Origin: Psychrobacter aestuarii
Lineage (GTDB): Bacteria; Pseudomonadota; Gammaproteobacteria; Pseudomonadales; Moraxellaceae
Assembly (NCBI RefSeq): GCF_904846035.1
Contig: NZ_CAJGYT010000001.1
Location: forward strand, 1,178,001 to 1,242,000
Length of the DNA: 64,000 nt
Reading direction: 5' to 3'
Shown here one piece after another: positions 59,601 to 64,000 of this stretch. The translations under genes were made by a program, and so were the position numbers. The notes beneath the pieces are model-generated. The model saw only the letters and a list, made by a program, of their open reading frames with translations. It was not told the DNA's origin and searched no databases. The stretch's first letter is position 1. Every line of letters starts with the position of its first letter.

Positions 59601-60068
59601 TTATACGCCTTTGGCTTCGCCATAAATCATGGTCAGCCCACCTGCGGTGACGAGCAGCAGACCGATGACTTTGCTCATGCTGATGGGACGCACCTCCAGT
59701 CCAAACCAACCTGTCAGCCCGAGCAATATTGCAATATACATCTGCCCCAAAAATACCCACAGCAAGGTATTGCTCGCGCCTATTTTTGGTGCGGCGATAA
59801 ACATAAACAGAATATAAAAACTGCCCAAAAACCCTGGCAGCCACATCCACCAGCTGGCTTGTCCAACGGCGGGCGGCTTGACCCCGCCATCCATCACATA
59901 ACACAACAGCAAAGACGCCAGCATCCCGCCCACATACAAGTAGAACGTCGACTGTATTTGCGTCGCTTGTGTCGATTCGCGAAACGCATTCACAATCGCC
60001 AGCTGCAACGGCACGATTGCCCCGCCGAGCAGACTAATCACCACATAAAATATCAGCTTGCCATCCAT
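59601..60068 (-). CDS. Small DMT-type transporter (DUF606/YdcZ family)
   Basis: This is a membrane protein of about 155 residues with five helices in the DMT-related DUF606/YdcZ family. The pattern LLGGAIVPLQLAIVNAFRE at the start, WWMWLPGFLGSFYILFM in the middle and VIGLLLVTAGGLTMIYGE at the end is typical. The start at 60068 follows AGGA by eight bases; in-frame upstream Met codons would overlap crcB. The substrate is unknown. It lies directly after crcB and tsaD on the same strand. Confidence 0.8.
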   Translation of the reverse strand: MDGKLIFYVVISLLGGAIVPLQLAIVNAFRESTQATQIQSTFYLYVGGMLASLLLCYVMDGGVKPPAVGQASWWMWLPGFLGSFYILFMFIAAPKIGASNTLLWVFLGQMYIAILLGLTGWFGLEVRPISMSKVIGLLLVTAGGLTMIYGEAKGV

Positions 60069-60120
60069 CGCGGTCATCCTGTCCATCAAGCGTCCATTGC
60101 CCATCAGGAGACGCTTTGCC

Positions 60121-60492
60121 TTATAGCATACTTTTACACAGATAAAAGCCAATCGCCGTTGCCATCAAAGTCAAGCCCACATGCAACCCAATGAGCCCAA
60201 GCCCTGCCAAGAGTTTGCCTGCATTTAAAAAGGTAAACACCTCAGCGCTAAAGGTACTAAAGGTGGTCAAGCCGCCCAAAAACCCAGTAATCACAAATAG
60301 GCGAAGATTGGGCGACCAGCCTGCGCCCAAACGCTCAAAGACAACCAGCGCCGCGCCAATCAGCAAACCACCCAAGATATTCGCGCCCAGCGTGCCAAGC
60401 GGTATCCAGTGATGCACAGGATTAAGACGGGCTAAAAGTGCACGCAAACACGCGCCAAGTCCTGCGCCCAAACCGATGGCAAGCCACTGCAT
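60121..60492 (-). CDS. crcB: Fluoride channel CrcB/Fluc
   Basis: This is a 123-residue, four-helix membrane protein of the CrcB/Fluc family, which exports fluoride as a dual-topology dimer. The motifs [26 protein letters not shown] and [15 protein letters not shown] are intact. The start overlaps the tsaD stop, so it is translationally coupled to tsaD. No fluoride riboswitch was seen upstream, because the gene sits behind tsaD. Confidence 0.95.
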   Translation of the reverse strand: MQWLAIGLGAGLGACLRALLARLNPVHHWIPLGTLGANILGGLLIGAALVVFERLGAGWSPNLRLFVITGFLGGLTTFSTFSAEVFTFLNAGKLLAGLGLIGLHVGLTLMATAIGFYLCKSML

Positions 60493-61577
60493 TAAATCGT
60501 TGTCTCAATATCAATATCAGTATCGGTGTCGCTATCCGCATCAATCGGCGGCAATTCGGTCAAAGGCCAACGCGGCACGCAGCTGACCGCCAAATCATCG
60601 CACATGCCCGCTTGCAAACGCTGATACCCTGCGTAGGCAATCATTGCGCCATTATCGGTACATAGTGCAGGCGGCGCGTAATGGACGCTTGCGCCAATCT
60701 TGCGAAGGGCGGTCTCTAGCGTCTCACGCAAATGCTGATTGGCACTGACGCCACCTGCAATCACCAAGCGCTGCATACCGCTTTGCTTCAGCGCTTTCAC
60801 ACATTTTTTGACCAGCGTATCCACCACCGCATGCTGAAAACTTGCGGCGATATCAGCGCGCACGTAGGGGTCGCTGTCCGCACCTTTGGTGTCTTTAATC
60901 AGGTTGTGTACCGCTGTTTTCATACCACTAAAAGAAAAGTCTAAACCGCGATGCAGCATCGGGCGCGGCAAGTCATAAGCATTTGGGTTGCCCGTCTCTG
61001 CAAGTTTGGCGATGTTTGGACCGCCAGGGTACGGCAAGCCGAGCATTTTTGCTGCCTTGTCAAAACATTCACCCGCCGCATCGTCAATCGACTCGCCCAA
61101 TATCTCATACTGACCGATGCCATGTGCGGCAATCAGCTGCGTGTGCCCGCCTGAGACCAGCAAAGACACAAAAGGAAACGCTGGTGCATTCGCGCCCATC
61201 AATGGCGCCAGCAAATGCCCTTCCATGTGATGTACGCCAATGGCGGGAACATCCAGCGCATACGCCAGCGTGCGCCCAAACAATGCGCCCGTCATGAGTG
61301 CGCCAATCAGCCCAGGACCTTTGGTATAGGCGATGGCATCAATCTCTGATTTGTCTATCTTGCACTGCGCGAGCAGCTCATCAAAGAGCGGCACGAGCTT
61401 GCGAATATGGTCGCGGCTTGCCAGCTCAGGCACCACGCCGCCATAGGTCGCGTGCAGCTCAATTTGTGAATACAATACTTGCCCGAGCAGCCCTTGATTG
61501 CTACTGTGCTGCGCTTCACTGTCAAAAATCGCTAAGCCCGTCTCGTCACACGAGGTCTCTAAACCCAATACTTTCAT
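60492..61577 (-). CDS. tsaD: tRNA N6-adenosine threonylcarbamoyltransferase TsaD
   Basis: This is a 361-residue TsaD, which with TsaB and TsaE places threonylcarbamoyl on A37 of tRNAs reading ANN codons. The ASKHA ATPase start [13 protein letters not shown], the metal-site HMEGHLLAP and the late [13 protein letters not shown] are complete. Typical length. AAAGGC precedes the ATG. The C-terminal 15 residues are Asp/Thr-rich repeats ([11 protein letters not shown]). It lies back to back with rpsU in other genomes; here rpsU is 1.7 kb away. Confidence 0.96.
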   Translation of the reverse strand: MKVLGLETSCDETGLAIFDSEAQHSSNQGLLGQVLYSQIELHATYGGVVPELASRDHIRKLVPLFDELLAQCKIDKSEIDAIAYTKGPGLIGALMTGALFGRTLAYALDVPAIGVHHMEGHLLAPLMGANAPAFPFVSLLVSGGHTQLIAAHGIGQYEILGESIDDAAGECFDKAAKMLGLPYPGGPNIAKLAETGNPNAYDLPRPMLHRGLDFSFSGMKTAVHNLIKDTKGADSDPYVRADIAASFQHAVVDTLVKKCVKALKQSGMQRLVIAGGVSANQHLRETLETALRKIGASVHYAPPALCTDNGAMIAYAGYQRLQAGMCDDLAVSCVPRWPLTELPPIDADSDTDTDIDIETTI

Positions 61578-61647
61578 GCCTTTGCCTTTATCTTATCTGT
61601 TAGAACAACACCAATACGCGTTATTCTCAATCACCGCCAAGCGGCAC

Positions 61648-61680
61648 AAAAAAACCGCCATTGCACGCTACAATGACGGT
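61648..61680 (-). terminator. Terminator after the cytochrome c5-like gene
   Basis: A 10-bp stem ACCGCCATTG/CAATGACGGT with one mismatch and a seven-base loop is followed on the minus strand by a U-run. It lies between the cytochrome gene and tsaD. Confidence 0.75.
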
Positions 61681-61707
61681 CAGTTTAGCAAATTTTGCGT
61701 GGCGATA

Positions 61708-62256
61708 TCAGCTTACTGCCGCGACCATATAGTCCACCGCCGCATGTACCTCAGCGGCGCTGACCTCGTCGGTTGCTTGCGCGGGCATTTTATTAAAGCC
61801 ATTGGCTGAGTGCTGATACAGCGTCTCTTTGCCTTTTGCCAAACGCGGCGCCCATGCAGCGGTATCACTCAGCTTTGGTGCGTTTAGCATGCCGCTTTCG
61901 TGGCAGATTTTGCAGCGCGTTTCATACAGCGTTTTGCCTGCCTCGGCAGATAATGGCGCGCTATCGGTCGCAACCGAATTGGCATCATTTGCCGTCGCCG
62001 TCGAGTCTGCCCCGTCAGGCGTACCTTCTGCTGCGGTCGTCTCTTCTTCTGCTACTGGCGCTGCCGTATTTTCAGTGCTCATCTCCGCGCTGTCCGCACT
62101 TGGCGCGGTCGTAGCATCTGCCGCTTCAGATGTTGCAGGCGCATCGCTCGTCGTCTCGCTCGCAGCTGGGGGCGTCTCACCGCAGGCGCTCAGTAATCCG
62201 CCACCGATTGCCAGTGCCAATACCAGACCATAGCGCTGATACTTTATTGCCGTCAT
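61708..62256 (-). CDS. Cytochrome c5-like lipoprotein
   Basis: This is a 182-residue c-type cytochrome. The signal ends in LSAC, so it is probably lipid-anchored. An Ala/Thr/Glu-rich linker of about 75 residues follows. The C-terminal domain is a small cytochrome c with heme site CKICH and a Met ligand in NKMPAQ, in the pattern of cytochrome c5. It would carry electrons at the periplasmic membrane face. AGGGGGTAAT precedes the ATG. The linker resembles the neighbouring Ala/Glu-rich lipoprotein. Confidence 0.87.
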   Translation of the reverse strand: MTAIKYQRYGLVLALAIGGGLLSACGETPPAASETTSDAPATSEAADATTAPSADSAEMSTENTAAPVAEEETTAAEGTPDGADSTATANDANSVATDSAPLSAEAGKTLYETRCKICHESGMLNAPKLSDTAAWAPRLAKGKETLYQHSANGFNKMPAQATDEVSAAEVHAAVDYMVAAVS

Positions 62257-62303
62257 ATTACCCCCTGCTGCCCATCCATTTGACAGACGATAGATTGAGC
62301 CGC

Positions 62304-62708
62304 TTATTGTGCGGTTGCTGCGTCCGCTGGTGCGTCTTCTGTCGCTGGCGCATCACTATCAGCGCTGGCGTCTGCTTCAGCCTCTGCTGCTGGCGCCGCT
62401 GCACTGTCATCCGCGCTGGCTTCTGCCGTATCGCCTGTCATTTCTTGCTCGGCGCTCATCGCTTCGCTTTCTGTTGCGCCTGCTTCGTCGGCAGCGGTTG
62501 CATTATCAGCAACTGCCGTGGCTGAGGTTTCTTCAAAGCCCATGTCTTCAGCTTCAGGCGCATTTTTACGCGCAAGCGCCGCCGCTTCATCGACCATATC
62601 GACCGCTTTTACTTCTTCATGCTCACTGCCACCACAAGCGCTGATACCCAGCCCAGCGGTGATTGCCAATGCTGCCCATAGTGCCGTTTGCTTTAGTGTG
62701 TTGCTCAT
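62304..62708 (-). CDS. Ala/Glu-rich low-complexity lipoprotein
   Basis: This is a 134-residue putative lipoprotein of unknown function. The N-terminal signal ends in ISAC followed by GGSEHEEVK. The rest is almost only Ala, Glu, Asp, Ser and Thr, strongly acidic and probably disordered, with no folded domain seen. It ends 48 bases before the cytochrome c5-like gene on the same strand, so the two may share a transcript. The start at 62708 has GAGGA seven bases before it; a Met two codons earlier is too close to that site. Confidence 0.7.
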   Translation of the reverse strand: MSNTLKQTALWAALAITAGLGISACGGSEHEEVKAVDMVDEAAALARKNAPEAEDMGFEETSATAVADNATAADEAGATESEAMSAEQEMTGDTAEASADDSAAAPAAEAEADASADSDAPATEDAPADAATAQ

Positions 62709-63243
62709 ACTCATGTCCTCAAATTCAGTAACCAAAAAGCATAACCATGCCTGCTGGCATATGGCGGCTATCATAGCACAAAGTCGATAATAGTCGTTAT
62801 TGCAGTGTGGGTTTTTAGCAAAAATCTACCGACCGCAAAAAACCACTGTTTTTTTGGTAAATCATCGCTAAAAGCCACGCGCTGTCCACCATCTGGCATG
62901 TTTGTTATTGCCATCTATGACAACAGATAAACGCTTAAAATACGCAGATATTTTGTTCTTGCGTTCATTGCCGCCACTTTTTAACGCGCATTGCAACGGT
63001 TTTGCCTAGAGGCCAGCGCAGGCAGTATCGTCTTGTTTTTAAACATAATTGCCGAGCGTATCGGCACTGCCCTTGTGGCAAAAAGTGTTGACTTTGTGTG
63101 GCATTTTGGCTAAAATACGCACCCTTGTGCCCCTTGCGCAAGATTGTTCTGGTTTGAGCTGATGCCTTGATTTGAGACCTCACGGCTAAATACTAATACA
63201 CAGCCAAGCCAATGCCCTCATCTCTCACTCATAAGGAGTTTAC
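62709..63243. other. Intergenic region between divergent lipoprotein gene and rpsU
   Basis: This is over 500 bases. It contains the rpsU promoter. No gene was seen in the rest. Short frames on both strands lack ribosome sites. Confidence 0.5.
63088..63116 (+). promoter_or_regulatory. Sigma-70 promoter of rpsU
   Basis: TTGACT and TAAAAT are separated by exactly 17 bases. Initiation near 63123 gives a leader of about 120 bases before rpsU. Confidence 0.8.
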
Positions 63244-63459
63244 ATGCCTGCAGTAAAGGTTAAAGAAAACGAACCAGTTGATATCGCTATCCGTCGTTTC
63301 AAGCGTGCTTGTGAAAAAGCTGGCGTTCTATCAGACGTACGTAAGCGTGAGTTTTATGAAAAGCCAACGCAAGAGCGTAAGCGCAAAAAAGCCGCTGCGG
63401 TTAAGCGTTATAAGAAAAAATTGCAACGCGACACCATCCGTACTACTCGTAAATACTAA
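63244..63459 (+). CDS. rpsU: 30S ribosomal protein S21
   Basis: This is a 71-residue, very basic S21, a late-assembling small-subunit protein near the mRNA 3' end/anti-Shine-Dalgarno region. The sequence [20 protein letters not shown] and the basic tail ending TTRKY are typical. ATAAGGAGTTTAC gives a strong ribosome site. It has its own promoter and terminator. Confidence 0.97.
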   Translation: MPAVKVKENEPVDIAIRRFKRACEKAGVLSDVRKREFYEKPTQERKRKKAAAVKRYKKKLQRDTIRTTRKY

Positions 63460-63788
63460 TTTACGCCAGTACTGACATTCGTGTCAGCGGGCAGTTTGGT
63501 TTGCTTCGTTGCTATGTATATAAACGTACACGGACATGACCCACGCATCAGACATTAAGCGTAACTCTTACAACTGATTTGTTTGCCTGCATCTTATTTT
63601 GCGCTGATAAACGCGCTTAACCGATAAGATGTTGCAGAACACAGCGTATATTGCCCCCATATCTGCGCCACTGCTATCTGTTGATATCAGTGGCGTTTTT
63701 TGTGCTACACTTTTTGTCACTGAACGACCTTTGGCGGCGTGCGCTGAGGGTTTGCACTTTTTTATTAGCTATAAGGAAAGCCACTGGC
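63460..63788. other. Intergenic region between rpsU and yqeY
   Basis: This region of about 330 bases contains a small CTGACA-TTCG-TGTCAG hairpin just after rpsU and a full terminator at 63666-63701. No gene was seen. Confidence 0.5.
63666..63701 (+). terminator. Rho-independent terminator between rpsU and yqeY
   Basis: The stem CGCCACTG/CAGTGGCG with an inner partly paired loop is followed by six T. It lies about 210 bases after rpsU and 90 bases before yqeY. Confidence 0.8.
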
Positions 63789-64000
63789 ATGAGCGATTTA
63801 AAACAACAACTGACCGACAGCATCAAAACCGCCATGAAAGGCCGCGAGCTTGAGCGCGTAAAAGTACTCCGTAATGTCCAAGCCGTCATCAAACAGATTG
63901 AGATTGACCGTCAGACCACCCTGACAGATGCCGAAGTGCTGGAAGTACTACAAAAGCAGCTCAAACAGCGCCAAGAATCACTGCACATCTTTACCGAAAA
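63789..64000 (+). CDS. yqeY: GatB/YqeY domain protein (5' part, continues beyond the window)
   Basis: About 70 codons of a YqeY-like protein are visible. The N-terminus MSDLKQQLTDSIKTAMKGRE and the following LERVKVLRNVQAVIKQIEID are typical, and the family resembles the tRNA-binding tail domain of the GatB amidotransferase. AAGGAAAGCCACTGGC precedes the ATG. The end of the gene is outside the window. The rpsU-yqeY order is common in gammaproteobacteria, usually followed by dnaG. Confidence 0.9.
   Translation, partial: MSDLKQQLTDSIKTAMKGRELERVKVLRNVQAVIKQIEIDRQTTLTDAEVLEVLQKQLKQRQESLHIFTE

Overview
The window looks like chromosome from a gammaproteobacterium of the family Moraxellaceae, most probably Psychrobacter. 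The assignment is an inference from gene content and order: a wax ester synthase/DGAT, a fimU-pilV-pilW-pilX-pilY1-pilE minor-pilin operon, dsbC directly before hom, mutS directly before a seven-iron ferredoxin gene, and single type II secretion genes scattered over the chromosome. Most of the sequence is ordinary housekeeping and metabolic DNA of moderate G+C. A stretch at about 17.5-20.1 kb is clearly A+T-richer.

Layout. 1-16.9 kb: the 3' part of rne with its very long scaffold tail, a DUF808 membrane protein, dsbC, hom, an acetyl-CoA acetyltransferase, an orphan PRC-barrel protein, a small lipoprotein, secA, mutS and fdxA. 16.9-20.8 kb: a pilin locus on the minus strand, with a pilA-type major pilin behind a good sigma-54 promoter, then a phosphotransferase-like membrane protein split by an apparent frameshift, a membrane-anchored serine hydrolase, and a second pilin with unusual residues in its assembly helix. 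20.9-28.9 kb: the minor-pilin/PilY1 operon. 29.2-36.7 kb: comF, phospholipase A, dsbD, gspG, gspF and an unrecognised gene.

36.9-44 kb: an AraC-type regulator, a Pro-Arg-His tRNA operon with a near-consensus promoter, an McrBC-type restriction pair whose McrB has no N-terminal targeting domain, a DUF4442 thioesterase-like protein and gspE. 44-64 kb: thiG, wax ester synthase, a suhB-like gene, dxs, ribA-hemF, a cytochrome c'-like lipoprotein, an MscS channel, gloA, a beta-carbonic anhydrase, potABC without potD, a LysR/MetR-type regulator, a small DMT transporter, crcB-tsaD, a cytochrome c5-like lipoprotein, an Ala/Glu-rich lipoprotein, rpsU and the start of yqeY.

How the parts relate. Type IV pilus assembly genes (major pilin, minor pilins, PilY1) and ComF fit a piliated, possibly competent cell. 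GspE, GspF and GspG belong to a type II secretion system whose other genes lie elsewhere. DsbC and DsbD are partners in periplasmic disulfide isomerisation and would support the disulfide-containing pilins and secreted proteins. The most unusual part is the A+T-rich cassette beside pilA, which may encode modification of the pilin or the envelope. This function is inferred from domain content and position only.
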